A DNA stretch of 64,000 nt from Lumbricus terrestris. Its lineage: Eukaryota; Annelida; Clitellata; Crassiclitellata; Lumbricidae. The notes beneath the pieces were generated by a model that had not been told where the DNA came from, searched no databases, and worked only from the letters and a program-made list of their open reading frames with translations. Shown here piece by piece: positions 38,421 to 52,311 of this stretch. The position numbers were made by a program, and so were the translations under genes. The stretch is from assembly GCA_949752735.1 (NCBI GenBank), contig OX457047.1, positions 15,151,674 through 15,215,673 of the forward strand, written 5' to 3'. Within the stretch, counting starts at the first letter, position 1, and every line of letters starts with the position of its first letter.

Positions 38421-39575
38421 GAGTGACGAAGAAAGATAGAGAGAAAGATTGACAGCAGAAATCAAGGACTGAGAGAATTGACGAAAGAAAGAATGGAAAT
38501 CGACAGCAAAAACAACAAATACAGACATTGACGACAAAGAAAAGGAAAGAAATACATCAGAAATCAAGGACTGAGAGAATTGACGAAAGAAAGAATGGAA
38601 ATCGACAGCAGAAACAACAAACATAGACAGTGACGACAAAAAAAAGGAAAGAAATACATCAGAAATCAAGGACTGAGAGAATTGACGAAAGAAAGAGTGG
38701 TGAAAACGACAGCAGAAACAACAAACACAGACCGTAAGGACAAAGAAAAGATAAGAAATACATCGGAAATCAAGGACTGAGAGAATTGATGAAAGAAAGA
38801 ATGGAAATCGACAGCAGAAACAGCAAATACAGACAGTGACGACAAAGAAAAGGAAAGAAAGATATCAGAAATCAAGGACTGGGAGAATTGACGAAAGCAA
38901 GAATGGAAATCGACAGCAGAAACAACAAATACAGACAGTGATGACAAAGAAAAGGAAAGAAATACATCAGAAATCAAGGACTGAGAGAATTGACGAAAGA
39001 AAGAATGGAAATCGACAGCAGGAAACAACAAATACAGACAGTGACGACAAAGAAAAGGAAAGAAATACATCAGAAATCAAGGACTGAGAGAATTGACGAA
39101 AGCAAGAATGGAAATCGACAGCAGGAAACAACAAATACAGACAGTGACGACAAAGAAAAGGAAAGAAATACATCAGAAATCAAGGACTGAGAGAATTGAC
39201 GAAAGAAAGAATGGAAATCGACAGCAGAAACAACAAATACAGACAGTGATGACAAAGAAAAGGAAAGAAATACATCAGAATTCAAGAACTGACAGAATTG
39301 ACGAAAGAAAGAGTGGTGAAAACGACAGCAGAAACAACAAATACAGACAGTGACGACAAAGAAAAGGAAAGAAATACATCAGAAATTAAGGACTGAGAGA
39401 ATTGACGAAAGAAAGAAGGGAAATCAACAGCAGGAAACAACAAATACAGACAGTGATGACAAAGAAAAGGAAAGAAATACATCAGAAATCAAGGACTGAG
39501 AGAATTGACGAAAGAAAGAGTGGTGAAAACGACAAACAGAAAGAGAAAGAAATACAGGAGAAATCAAGGACTGAG

Positions 39576-39682
39576 AGAATTGACGAAAGAAAGTGTGGGA
39601 AAACAACAGCAGACAATACAGACAGACACTGTCCGTCTGTGTTTCTGCTGACGTTGTCCCCACTCTAACTTTCGTCAATTCT
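39576..39682. repeat. 107-bp imperfect palindrome, copy 14
   Basis: Duplicate of copy 12 at offset 16,335, with the AAAGTTTGACAG linker. Confidence 0.93.
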
Positions 39683-42600
39683 GAGTGACGAAGAAAGATA
39701 GAGAGAAAGTTTGACAGCAGAAATCAAGGACTGAGAGATTTGACGAAAGAAAGAATGGTGAAAACGACAGCAGAAACAACAAACACAAACCGTAACGACA
39801 AAGAAAAGATAAGAAATACATCAGAAATCAAGGACTGAGAGAATTGACGAAAGAAAGAATGGAAATCGACAGCAGAAACAACAAACATAGACAGTGACGA
39901 CAAAGAAAAGGAAAGAAATACATCAGAAATCAAGGACTGAGAGAATTGACGAAAGAAAGAGTGGTGAAAACGACAGCTGAAACAACAAACACAGACCGTA
40001 ACGACAAAGAAAAGATAAGAAATACATCGGAAATCAAGGACTGAGAGAATTGACGAAAGAAAGAATGGAAATCGACAGCAGAAACAGCAAATACAGACAG
40101 TGACGACAAAGAAAAGGAAAGAAAAATATCAGAAATCAAGGACTGAGAGAATTGACGAAAGCAAGAATGGAAATCGACAGCAGAAACAACAAATACAGAC
40201 AGTGACGGCAAAGAAAAGGAAAGAAATACATCAGAAATCAAGGACTGAGAGAATTGACGAAAGAAAGAATGGAAATCGACAGCAGGAAACAACAAATACA
40301 GACAGTGACGACAAAGAAAAGGAAAGAAATACATCAGAAATCAAGGACTGAGAGAATTGACGAAAGAAAGAATGGAAATCGACAGCAGAAACAACAAATA
40401 CAGACAGTGATGACAAAGAAAAGGAAAGAAATACATCAGAATTCAAGGACTGAGAGAATTGACGAAAGAAAGAGTGGTGAAAACGACAGCAGAAACAACA
40501 AACGCAGACCGTAACGACAAAGAAAAGATAAGAAATACATCGGAAATCAAGGACTGAGAGAATTGACGAAAGCAAGAATGGAAATCGACAGCAGAAACAA
40601 CAAATACAGACAGTGACGGCAAAGAAAAGGAAAGAAATACATCAGAAATCAAGGACTGAGAGAATTGACGAAAGAAAGAATGGAAATCGACAGCAGGAAA
40701 CAACAAATACAGACAGTGACGACAAAGAAAAGGAAAGAAATACATCAGAAATCAAGGACTGAGAGAATTGACGAAAGAAAGAATGGAAATCGACAGCAGG
40801 AAACAACAAATACAGACAGTGACGACAAAGAAAAAAGAAGAAATACATCAGAAATCAAGGACTGAGAGAATTGACGAAAGAAAAAATAGAAATCGACAGC
40901 AGAAACAACAAAATTAATACAGACAGTGACGACAAAGAAAAGGAAAGAAATACATCAGAAATCAAGGACTGAGAGAATTGACGAAAGAAAGAATGGAAAT
41001 CGACAGCAGAAACAACAAATACAGACAGTGACGACAAAGAAAAGGAAAGAAATACATCAGAAATCAAGGACTGAGAGAATTGACGAAAGAAAGAATGGAA
41101 ATCGACAGCAGAAACAACAAATACAGACAGTGACGACAAAGAAAAGGAAAGAAATACATCAGAAATCAAGGACTGAGAGAATTGACGAAAGAAAGAATGG
41201 AAATCGACAGCAGGAAACAACAAATACAGACAGTGACGACAAAGAAAAAGGAAAGAAATACATCAGAAATCAAGGACTGAGAGAATTGACGAAAGAAAGA
41301 ATGGAAATCGACAGCAGAAACAACAAATACAGACAGTGACGACAAAGAAAAGGAAAGAAATACATCAGAAATCAAGAACTGAGAGAATTGACGAAAGAAA
41401 GAGTGGTGAAAACGACAAAAGAAACAGCAAACACAAACCGTAACGACAAAGAAAAGATAAGAAATACATCAGAAATCAAGGACTGAGAGAACTGACGAAA
41501 GAAAGAATGGAAATCAACAGCAGGAAACAACAAATACAGGCAGTGATGACAAAGAAAAAAAAAATACATCCGAAATCAAGGACTGAGAGAAATGACGAAA
41601 GAAAGAATGGAAATCGACAGCAGGAAACAACAAATACAGACAGTGACGACAAAGAAAAAGGAAGAAATACATCAGAAATCAAGGACTGAGAGAATTGGCG
41701 AAAGAAAGAATGGAAATCGACAGCAGGAAACAACAAATCCAGACAGTGACGACAAAGAAAAGGAAATAAATACATCAGAAATCAAGGACTGAGAGAATTG
41801 ACGAAAGAAAGAATGGAAATCGACAGCAGAAACTACAAATACAGACAGTGACGACAACAGAAAGAGAAAGAAATACAGGAGAAATCAAGGACTGAGAGAA
41901 TTGACGAAAGAAAGAATGGAAATCGACAGCAGAAACAACAAACATAGACAGTGACGACAAAGAAAAGGAAAGAAATACATCAGAAATCAAGGACTGAGAG
42001 AATTGACGAAAGAAAGAATGGAAATCGACAGCAGAAACAACAAAATTAATACAGACAGTGACGACAAAGAAAAGGAAAGAAATACATCAGAAATCAAGGA
42101 CTGAGAGAATTGACGAAAGAATGAATGGAAATCGACAGCAGAAACAACAAAATTAATACAGACAGTGACGACAAAGAAAAGGAAAGAAATACATCAGAAA
42201 TCAAGGACTGAGAGAATTGACGAAAGAAAGAATGGAAATCGACAGCAGAAACAACAAATACAGACAGTGACGACAAAGAAAAGGAAAGAAATACATCAGA
42301 AATCAAGGACTGAGAGAATTGACGAAAGAAAGAATGGTGAAAACGACAGCAGAAATATCAGACGGACAGTGACGACTTAACAAAGAGAAAGATTGACAGC
42401 AGAAATCAAGGACTGAGAGAATTGACGAAAGAAAGAATGGAAATCGACAGCAGAAACAACAAACATAGACAGTGACGACAAAGAAAAGGAAAGAAATACA
42501 TCAGAAATCAAGGACTGAGAGAATTGACGAAAGAAAGAGTGGTGAAAACGACAGCAGAAACAACAAACATAGACCGTAACGACAAAGAAAAGATAAGAAA

Positions 42601-45600
42601 TACATCGGAAATCAAGGACTGAGAGAATTGACGAAAGAAAGAAAGGAAATCGACAGCAGAAACAGCAAATACAGACAGTGACGACAAAGAAAAGGAAAGA
42701 AAGACATCAGAAATCAAGGACTGAGAGAATTGACGAAAGCAAGAATGGAAATCGACAGCAGAAACAACAAATACAGACAGTGACGACAAAGAAAAGGAAA
42801 GAAATACATCAGAAATCAAGGACTGAGAGAATTGACGAAAGAAAGAATGGAAATCGACAGCAGGAAACAACAAATACAGACAGTGACGACAAAGAAAAGG
42901 AAAGAAATACATCAGAAATCAAGGACTGAGAGAATTGACGAAAGAAAGAATGGAAATCGACAGCAGAAACAACAAATACAGACAGTGATGACAAAGAAAA
43001 GGAAAGAAATACATCAGAATTCAAGGACTGAGAGAATTGACGAAAGAAAGAGTGGTGAAAACGACAGCAGAAACAACAAACGCAGACCGTAACGACAAAG
43101 AAAAGATAAGAAATACATCGGAAATCAAGGACTGAGAGAATTGACGAAAGAAAGAAAGGAAATCGACAGCAGAAACAGCAAATACAGACAGTGACGGCAA
43201 AGAAAAGGAAAGAAAGACATCAGAAATCAAGGACTGAGAGAATTGACGAAAGCAAGAATGGAAATCGACAGCAGAAACAACAAATACAGACAGTGACGAC
43301 AAAGAAAAGGAAAGAAATACATCAGAAATCAAGGACTGAGAGAATTGACGAAAGAAAGAATGGAAATCGACAGCAGGAAACAACAAATACAGACAGTGAC
43401 GACAAAGAAAAAAGAAGAAATACATCAGAAATCAAGGACTGAGAGAATTGACGAAAGAAAAAATAGAAATCGACAGCAGAAACAACAAAATTAATACAGA
43501 CAGTGACGACAAAGAAAAGGAAAGAAATACATCAGAAATCAAGGACTGAGAGAATTGACGAAAGAAAGAATGGAAATCGACAGCAGAAACAACAAATACA
43601 GACAGTGACGACAAAGAAAAGGAAAGAAATACATCAGAAATCAAGGACTGAGAGAATTGACGAAAGAAAGAATGGAAATCGACAGCAGAAACAACAAATA
43701 CAGACAGTGACGACAAAGAAAAGGAAAGAAATACATCAGAAATCAAGGACTGAGAGAATTGACGAAAGAAAGAATGGAAATCGACAGCAGGAAACAACAA
43801 ATACAGACATTGACGACAAAGAAAAGATAAGAAATACATCAGAAATCAAGGACTGAGAGAATTGACGAAAGAAAGAATGGAAATCAACAGCAGGAAACAA
43901 CAAATACAGGCAGTGATGACAAAGAAAAAAAAAATACATCCGAAATCAAGGACTGAGAGAAATGACGAAAGAAAGAATGGAAATCGACAGCAGGAAACAA
44001 CAAATACAGACAGTGACGACAAAGAAAAAGGAAGAAATACATCAGAAATCAAGGACTGAGAGAATTGGCGAAAGAAAGAATGGAAATCGACAGCAGGAAA
44101 CAACAAATCCAGACAGTGACGACAAAGAAAAGGAAAGAAATACATCAGAAATCAAGGACTGAGAGAATTGACGAAAGAAAGAGTGGTGAAAACGACAGCA
44201 GAAACAACAAACATAGACCGTAACGACAAAGAAAAGATAAGAAATACATCGGAAATCAAGGACTGAGAGAATTGACGAAAGAAAGAAAGGAAATCGACAG
44301 CAGAAACAGCAAATACAGACAGTGACGACAAAGAAAAGGAAAGAAAGACATCAGAAATCAAGGACTGAGAGAATTGACGAAAGCAAGAATGGAAATCGAC
44401 AGCAGAAACAACAAATACAGACAGTGACGACAAAGAAAAGGAAAGAAATACATCAGAAATCAAGGACTGAGAGAATTGACGAAAGAAAGAATGGAAATCG
44501 ACAGCAGGAAACAACAAATACAGACAGTGACGACAAAGAAAAAAGAAGACATACATCAGAAATCAAGGACTGAGAGAATTGACGAAAGAAAGAATGGAAA
44601 TCGACAGCAGAAAGAACAAAATTAATACAGACAGTGACGACAAAGAAAAGGAAAGAAATACATCAGAAATCAAGGACTGAGAGAATTGACGAAAGAAAGA
44701 ATGGAAATCGACAGCAGAAACAACAAATACAGACAGTGACAACAAAGAAAATGAAAGAAATACATCAGAAATCAAGGACTGAGAGAATTGACGAAAGAAA
44801 GAATGGAAATCGACAGCAGAAACAACAAATACAGACAGTGACGACAAAGAAAAGGATAGAAATACATCAGAAATCAAGGACTGAGAGAATTGACGAAAGA
44901 AAGAATGGAAATCGACAGCAGGAAACAACAAATACAGACAGTGACGACAAAGAAAAAGGAAAGAAATACATCAGAAATCAAGGACTGAGAGAATTGACGA
45001 AAGAAAGAATGGAAATCGACAGCAGAAACAGCAAATACAGACAGTGACGACAAAGAAAAGGAAAGAAATACATCAGAAATCAAGGACTGAGAGAATTGAC
45101 GAAAGAAAGAATGGAAATCGACAGCAGGAAACAACAAATACAGACAGTGACGACAAAGAAAAGGAAAGAAATACATCAGAAATCAAGGACTGAGAGAATT
45201 GACGAAAGAAAGAATGGAAATCGACAGCAGAAACTACAAATACAGACAGTGACGACAAAGAAAAGATAAGAAATACATCAGAAATCAAGCACTGAGAGAA
45301 TTGACGAAAGAAAGAATGGAAATCGACAGCAAAAACAACAAATACAGACAGTGACGACAAAGAAAAGGAAAGAAATACATCAGAAATCAAGGACTGAGAG
45401 AATTGACGAAAGCAAGAATGGAAATCGACAGCAGAAACAACAAATACAGACAGTGACGACAAAGAAAAGGAAAGAAATACATCAGAAATCAAGGACTGAG
45501 AGAATTGACGAAAGAAAGAATGGAAATCGACAGCAGGAAACAACAAATACAGACAGTGATGACAAAGAAAAGGAAAGAAACACATCAGAAATCAAGGACT

Positions 45601-48600
45601 GAGAGAATTGACGAAAAAAGAATGGAAATCGACAGCAAAAACAACAAATACAGACAGTGACGACAAAGAAAAAGAAAGAAATACATCAGAAATCAAGGAC
45701 TGAGAGAATTGACGAAAGAAAGAATGGTGAAAAGGACAGCAGAAATATCAGACAGACAGTGACGACTTAACAAAGAGAAAGAGATACAGCAGAAATCAAG
45801 GACTGAGAGAATTGACGAAAGAAACAATGGAAATCGACAGCAAAAACAACAAATACAGACAGTGATGACAAAGAAAAGGAAAGAAATACATCAGAAATCA
45901 AGGACTGAGAGAATTGACGAAAGCAAGAATGGAAATCGACAGCAGGAAACAACAAAAACAGACAGTGACGACACAGAAAAAAAAAGAAATACATCAGAAA
46001 TCAAGGACTGAGAGAATTGACGAAAGAAAGAATGGAAATCGACAGCAGGAAACAACAAATACAGACAGTGACGACAAAGAAAAGGAAAGAAATACATCAG
46101 AAATCAAGGACTGAGAGAATTGACGAAAGAAAGAATGGAAATCGACAGCAGAAACAACAAATACAGACAGTGATGACAAAGAAAAGGAAAGAAATACATC
46201 AGAATTCAAGGACTGAGAGAATTGACGAAAGAAAGAGTGGTGAAAACGACAGCAGAAACAACAAACGCATACCGTAACGACAAAGAAAAGATAAGAAATA
46301 CATCGGAAATCAAGGACTGAGAGAATTGACGAAAGAAAGAATGGAAATCGACAGCAGGAAACAACAAATACAGACAGTGACGACAAAGAAAAAAGAAGAA
46401 ATACATCAGAAATCAAGGACTGAGAGAATTGACGAAAGAAAAAATAGAAATCGACAGCAGAAACAACAAAATTAAATCAGACAGTGACGACAAAGAAAAG
46501 GAAAGAAATACATCAGAAATCAAGGACTGAGAGAATTGACGAAAGAAAGAATGGAAATCGACAGCAGAAACAACAAATACAGACAGTGACGACAAAGAAA
46601 AGGAAAGAAATACATCAGAATTCAAGGACTGAGAGAATTGACGAAAGAAAGAATGGAAATCGACAGCAGAAACAACAAAATTAATACAGACAGTGACGAC
46701 AAAGAAAAGGAAAGAAATACATCAGAAATCAAGGACTGAGAGAATTGACGAAAGAATGAATGGAAATCGACAGCAGAAACAACAAAATTAATACAGACAG
46801 TGACGACAAAGAAAAGGAAAGAAATACATCAGAAATCAAGGACTGAGAGAATTGACGAAAGAAAGAATGGAAATCGACAGCAGAAACAACAAATACAGAA
46901 GTGACGACAAAGAAAAGGAAAGAAATACATCAGAAATCAAGGACTGAGAGAATTGACGAAAGAAAGAATGGTGAAAACGACAGCAGAAATATCAGACAGA
47001 CAGTGACGACTTAACAAAGAGAAAGATTGACAGCAGAAATCAAGGACTGAGAGAATTGACGAAAGAAAGAATGGAAATCGACAGCAGAAACAACAAACAT
47101 AGACAGTGACGACAAAGAAAAAGAAAGAAATACATCAGAAATCAAGGACTGAGAGAATTGACGAAAGAAAGAGTGGTGAAAACGACAGCAGAAACAACAA
47201 ACATAGACCGTAACGACAAAGAAAAGATAAGAAATACATCGGAAATCAAGGACTGAGAGAATTGACGAAAGAAAGAAAGGAAATCGACAGCAGAAACAGC
47301 AAATACAGACAGTGACGACAAAGAAAAGGAAAGAAAGACATCAGAAATCAAGGACTGAGAGAATTGACGAAAGCAAGAATGGAAATCGACAGCAGAAACA
47401 ACAAATACAGACAGTGACGACAAAGAAAAGGAAAGAAATACATCAGAAATCAAGGACTGAGAGAATTGACGAAAGAAAGAATGGAAATCGACAGCAGGAA
47501 ACAACAAATACAGACAGTGACGACAAAGAAAAAAGAAGACATACATCAGAAATCAAGGACTGAGAGAATTGACGAAAGAAAGAATGGAAATCGACAGCAG
47601 AAACAACAAAATTAATACAGACAGTGACGACAAAGAAAAGGAAAGAAATACATCAGAAATCAAGGACTGAGAGAATTGACGAAAGAAAGAATGGAAATCG
47701 ACAGCAGAAACAACAAATACAGACAGTGACAACAAAGAAAAGGAAAGAAATACATCAGAAATCAAGGACTGAGAGAATTGACGAAAGAAAGAATGGAAAT
47801 CGACAGCAGAAACAACAAATACAGACAGTGACGACAAAGAAAAGGATAGAAATACATCAGAAATCAAGGACTGAGAGAATTGACGAAAGAAAGAATGAAA
47901 AACGACAGCAGGAAACAACAAATACAGACAGTGACGACAAAGAAAAGGAAAGAAATACATCAGAAATCAAGGACTGAGAGAATTGACGAAAGAAAGAATG
48001 GAAATCGACAGCAGGAAACAACAAATACAGACAGTGATGACAAAGAAAAGGAAAGAAACACATCAGAAATCAAGGACTGAGAGAATTGACGAAAAAAGAA
48101 TGGAAATCGACAGCAAAAACAACAAATACAGACAGTGACGACAAAGAAAAAGAAAGAAATACATCAGAAATCAAGGACTGAGAGAATTGACGAAAGAAAG
48201 AATGGTGAAAAGGACAGCAGAAATATCAGACAGACAGTGACGACTTAACAAAGAGAAAGAGATACAGCAGAAATCAAGGACTGAGAGAATTGACGAAAGA
48301 AACAATGGAAATCGACAGCAAAAACAACAAATACAGACAGTGATGACAAAGAAAAGGAAAGAAATACATCAGAAATCAAGGACTGAGAGAATTGACGAAA
48401 GCAAGAATGGAAATCGACAGCAGGAAACAACAAAAACAGACAGTGACGACACAGAAAAGGAAAGAAATACATCAGAAATCAAGGACTGAGAGAATTGACG
48501 AAAGAAAGAATGGAAATCGACAGCAGGAAACAACAAATACAGACAGTGACGACAAAGAAAAGGAAAGAAATACATCAGAAATCAAGGACTGAGAGAATTG

Positions 48601-51600
48601 ACGAAAGAAAGAATGGAAATCGACAGCAGAAACAACAAATACAGACAGTGATGACAAAGAAAAGGAAAGAAATACATCAGAATTCAAGGACTGAGAGAAT
48701 TGACGAAAGAAAGAATGGTGAAAACGACAGCAGAAACAACAAACGCATACCGTAACGACAAAGAAAAGATAAGAAATACATCGGAAATCAAGGACTGAGA
48801 GAATTGACGAAAGAAAGAAAAGAAATCGACAGCAGAAACAGCAAATACAGACAGTGATGGCAAAGAAAAGGAAAGAAAGACATCAGAAATCAAGGACTGA
48901 GAGAATTGACGAAAGCAAGAATGGAAATCGACAGCAGAAACAACAATTACAGACAGTGACGACAAAGAAAAGGAAAGAAATACATCAGAAATCAAGGACT
49001 GAGAGAATTGACGAAAGAAAGAATGGAAATCGACAGCAGGAAACAACAAATACAGACAGTGACGACAAAGAAAAAAGAAGAAATACATCAGAAATCAAGG
49101 ACTGAGAGAATTGACGAAAGAAAAAATAGAAATCGACAGCAGAAACAACAAAATTAATACAGACAGTGACGACAAAGAAAAGGAAAGAAATACATCAGAA
49201 ATCAAGGACTGAGAGAATTGACGAAAGAAAGAATGGAAATCGACAGCAGAAACAACAAATACAGACAGTGACGACAAAGAAAAGGAAAGAAATACATCAG
49301 AATTCAAGGACTGAGAGAATTGACGAAAGAAAGAATGGAAATCGACAGCAGAAACAACAAAATTAATACAGACAGTGACGACAAAGAAAAGGAAAGAAAT
49401 ACATCAGAAATCAAGGACTGAGAGAATTGACGAAAGAATGAATGGAAATCGACAGCAGAAACAACAAAATTAATACAGACAGTGACGACAAAGAAAAGGA
49501 AAGAAATACATCAGAAATCAAGGACTGAGAGAATTGACGAAAGAAAGAATGGAAATCGACAGCAGAAACAACAAATACAGACAGTGACGACAAAGAAAAG
49601 GAAAGAAATACATCAGAAATCAAGGACTGAGAGAATTGACGAAAGAAAGAATGGTGAAAACGACAGCAGAAATATCAGACAGACAGTGACGACTTAACAA
49701 AGAGAAAGATTGACAGCAGAAATCAAGGACTGAGAGAATTGACGAAAGAAAGAATGGAAATCGACAGCAGAAACAACAAACATAGACAGTGACGACAAAG
49801 AAAAGGAAAGAAATACATCAGAAATCAAGGACTGAGAGAATTGACGAAAGAAAGAGTGGTGAAAACGACAGCAGAAACAACAAACATAGACCGTAACGAC
49901 AAAGAAAAGATAAGAAATACATCGGAAATCAAGGACTGAGAGAATTGACGAAAGAAAGAAAGGAAATCGACAGCAGAAACAGCAAATACAGACAGTGACG
50001 ACAAAGAAAAGGAAAGAAAGACATCAGAAATCAAGGACTGAGAGAATTGACGAAAGCAAGAATGGAAATCGACAGCAGAAACAACAAATACAGACAGTGA
50101 CGACAAAGAAAAGGAAAGAAATACATCAGAAATCAAGGACTGAGAGAATTGACGAAAGAAAGAATGGAAATCGACAGCAGGAAACAACAAATACAGACAG
50201 TGACGACAAAGAAAAAAGAAGACATACATCAGAAATCAAGGACTGAGAGAATTGACGAAAGAAAGAATGGAAATCGACAGCAGAAACAACAAAATTAATA
50301 CAGACAGTGACGACAAAGAAAAGGAAAGAAATACATCAGAAATCAAGGACTGAGAGAATTGACGAAAGAAAGAATGGAAATCGACAGCAGAAACAACAAA
50401 TACAGACAGTGACAACAAAGAAAAGGAAAGAAATACATCAGAAATCAAGGACTGAGAGAATTGACGAAAGAAAGAATGGAAATCGACAGCAGAAACAACA
50501 AATACAGACAGTGACGACAAAGAAAAGGATAGAAATACATCAGAAATCAAGGACTGAGAGAATTGACGAAAGAAAGAATGAAAAACGACAGCAGGAAACA
50601 ACAAATACAGACAGTGACGACAAAGAAAAAGGAAAGAAATACATCAGAAATCAAGGACTGAGAGAATTGACGAAAGAAAGAATGGAAATTGACAGCAGAA
50701 ACAGCAAATACAGACAGTGACGACAAAGAAAAGGAAAGAAATACATCAGAAATCAAGGACTGAGAGAATTGACGAAAGAAAGAATGGAAATCGACAGCAG
50801 GAAACAACAAATACAGACAGTGACGACAAAGAAAAGGAAAGAAATACATCATAAATCAAGGACTGAGAGAATTGACGAAAGAAAGAATGGAAATCGACAG
50901 CAGAAACTACAAATACAGACAGTGACGACAAAGAAAAGATAAGAAATACATCAGAAATCAAGCACTGAGAGAATTGACGAAAGAAAGAATGGAAATCGAC
51001 AGCAAAAACAACAAATACAGACAGTGACGACAAAGAAAAGGAAAGAAATACATCAGAAATCAAGGACTGAGAGAATTGACGAAAGCAAGAATGGAAATCG
51101 ACAGCAGAAACCATAAATACAGACAGTGACGACAAAGAAAAGGAAAGAAATACATCAGAAATCAAGGACTGAGAGAATTGACGAAAGAAAGAATGGAAAT
51201 CGACAGCAGGAAACAACAAATACAGACAGTGATGACAAAGAAAAGGAAAGAAACACATCAGAAATCAAGGACTGAGAGAATTGACGAAAAAAGAATGGAA
51301 ATCGACAGCAAAAACAACAAATACAGACAGTGACGACAAAGAAAAAGAAAGAAATACATCAGAAATCAAGGACTGAGAGAATTGACGAAAGAAAGAATGG
51401 TGAAAAGGACAGCAGAAATATCAGACAGACAGTGACGACTTAACAAAGAGAAAGAGATACAGCAGAAATCAAGGACTGAGAGAATTGACGAAAGAAACAA
51501 TGGAAATCGACAGCAAAAACAACAAATACAGACAGTGATGACAAAGAAAAGGAAAGAAATACATCAGAAATCAAGGACTGAGAGAATTGACGAAAGCAAG

Positions 51601-52204
51601 AATGGAAATCGACAGCAGGAAACAACAAAATTAATACAGACAGTGACGACACAGAAAAGGAAAGAAATACATCAGAAATCAAGGACTGAGAGAATTGACG
51701 AAAGAAAGAATGGAAATCGACAGCAGGAAACAACAAATACAGACAGTGACGACAAAGAAAAGGAAAGAAATACATCAGAAATCAAGGAGTGAGAGAATTG
51801 ACGAAAGAAAGAATGGAAATCGACAGCAGGAAACAACAAATACAGACAGTGACGACAAAGAAAAGGAAAGAAACACATCAGAAATCAAGGACTGAGAAAA
51901 TTGACGAAAGAAAGAATGGAAATCGACAGCAGGAAACAACAAATACAGACAGTGACGACAAAGAAAAGGAAAGAAATACATCAGAAATCAAGGACTGAGA
52001 GAATTGACGAAAGAAAGAATGGTGAAAACGACAGCAGAAATATCAGACAGACAGTGATGACTTAACAAAGAGAAAGAGATACAGCAGAAATCAAGGACTG
52101 AGACTATTGACGAAAGAAAGAGTGGGAAAACAACAGCAGAAACATCAGACAGACAGTGACGACAACAGAAAGAGAAAGAAATACAGCAGAAATCAAGGAC
52201 TGAG

Positions 52205-52311
52205 AGAATTGACGAAAGAAAGTGTGGGAAAACAACAGCAGACAATACAGACAGACACTGTCCGTCTGTGTTTCTGCTGACGTTGTCCCCACTCTAACTT
52301 TCGTCAATTCT
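52205..52311. repeat. 107-bp imperfect palindrome, copy 15
   Basis: CTGTCCG centre; upstream monomers resemble those at copies 8-9 (GAGACTATTGACG), linking this region to the 13-16 kb block. Confidence 0.93.

Larger units (their letters stand above)
35244..46100. repeat. Satellite array, block 4 (large duplicate of block 3)
   Basis: Follows the order of monomer variants at about 19.1-31.5 kb. The offset is 16,126, then 16,335 from about 19.5 kb, then 14,580 after a 1,751-bp duplication present only in the first copy. Rare shared variants include CCGAAATAAAGG (21,680 and 38,015), the TACAGACATTGACG monomer with AAAAGATAAG (29,224 and 43,804), and palindromes at 21979/38314 and 23241/39576. 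No gene is seen. Confidence 0.92.

Noticed and set aside
12211..47700. All large duplications dismissed as assembly duplication
   Set aside because: Copies differ by private monomer gains and losses (1,751-bp block, two-monomer loss, one-monomer loss) and substitutions, which supports real duplication, although mis-assembly of such an array cannot be excluded from sequence alone.
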